Source: Methanocella_A sp963792125 | Lineage (GTDB): Archaea > Halobacteriota > Methanocellia > Methanocellales > Methanocellaceae | Assembly: GCA_963792125.1 (NCBI GenBank) | Contig: CAWBVA010000002.1 | Coordinates: 124,001-188,000 of the forward strand | Length of the DNA stretch: 64,000 nt | Direction of reading: 5' to 3' | In this document: in pieces, positions 63,996 to 64,000 of the stretch | Position numbering within the stretch: position 1 is the first letter of the stretch | How the letters are laid out: each line of letters opens with the position of its first letter | Made by a program: the position numbers and the translations under genes | Notes under the pieces: model-generated | Databases searched by the model: none | What the model was told of the DNA's origin: nothing | The model's input: the letters and a program-made list of their open reading frames with translations, nothing else

Positions 63996-64000
63996 AGTTG

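Overview
The window looks like a methanogenic archaeon of the Methanocella (Rice Cluster I) type. This is inferred from the left edge, where a cysteate synthase overlaps a fused sulfopyruvate decarboxylase (the coenzyme M route of Methanosarcinales, Methanomicrobiales and Methanocellales). Other support comes from archaeal TATA boxes, an intron-containing tRNA-Tyr, KaiC/KaiB-like proteins, an archaeal TBP fragment, Rsm22-type methyltransferase, DUF504 and many secreted proteins with Pro-Thr linkers. No rRNA is present, so the genus is not proven.

Layout. 1-2.4 kb: coenzyme M genes and tRNA-Tyr/tRNA-Asp. 3-10.7 kb: small metabolic, transport and regulatory genes (CPBP protease, HAD hydrolase, J-domain membrane protein, a broken ABC exporter, LysE-type exporter, nitroreductase, ArsR regulator, universal stress protein). 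10.7-20 kb: a giant palindromic repeat, a TPR protein coupled to an Rsm22-like methyltransferase, and the grpE-dnaK-dnaJ chaperone operon on the minus strand. 20-31.6 kb: KaiC-like ATPase, hemerythrin, thioesterase, cysteine-cluster and rubrerythrin proteins, small membrane proteins, and a secreted phospholipase C-like protein with a lipoprotein partner. 31.8-39 kb: a scarred region with tRNA-like repeats and fragments of TBP and multicopper oxidase. It also holds an AbiEii-like nucleotidyltransferase convergent with an AbiEi-like antitoxin that has a striking palindromic operator. 39.7-48.4 kb: a KaiB-like gene and three PAS/Cache histidine kinases with a response regulator; about 6 kb of this is bracketed by inverted repeats of about 240 bp. 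48.4-64 kb: AT-richer accessory DNA with a PIN-like nuclease, a type I restriction system in the order R-S-M, and a casposon core (Cas1 integrase, small zinc-finger protein, HNH nuclease, family B DNA polymerase). A PIN-domain protein with a small overlapping partner follows.

The most exciting system is the casposon core at about 55.3-61.3 kb. A sequence shared by 48.22 kb and 63.97 kb in opposite orientation may be its terminal repeat. If so, the element would be about 15.8 kb long and would carry the restriction system and two PIN proteins as cargo.

Caution: more than twenty genes are split by single-base indels, including dnaK, while the conserved residues survive across the breaks. Nearly all breaks are indels, several at homopolymers. 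Uncorrected sequencing error is therefore a strong alternative to real gene decay. Genes so affected are given here as one feature spanning all their pieces.
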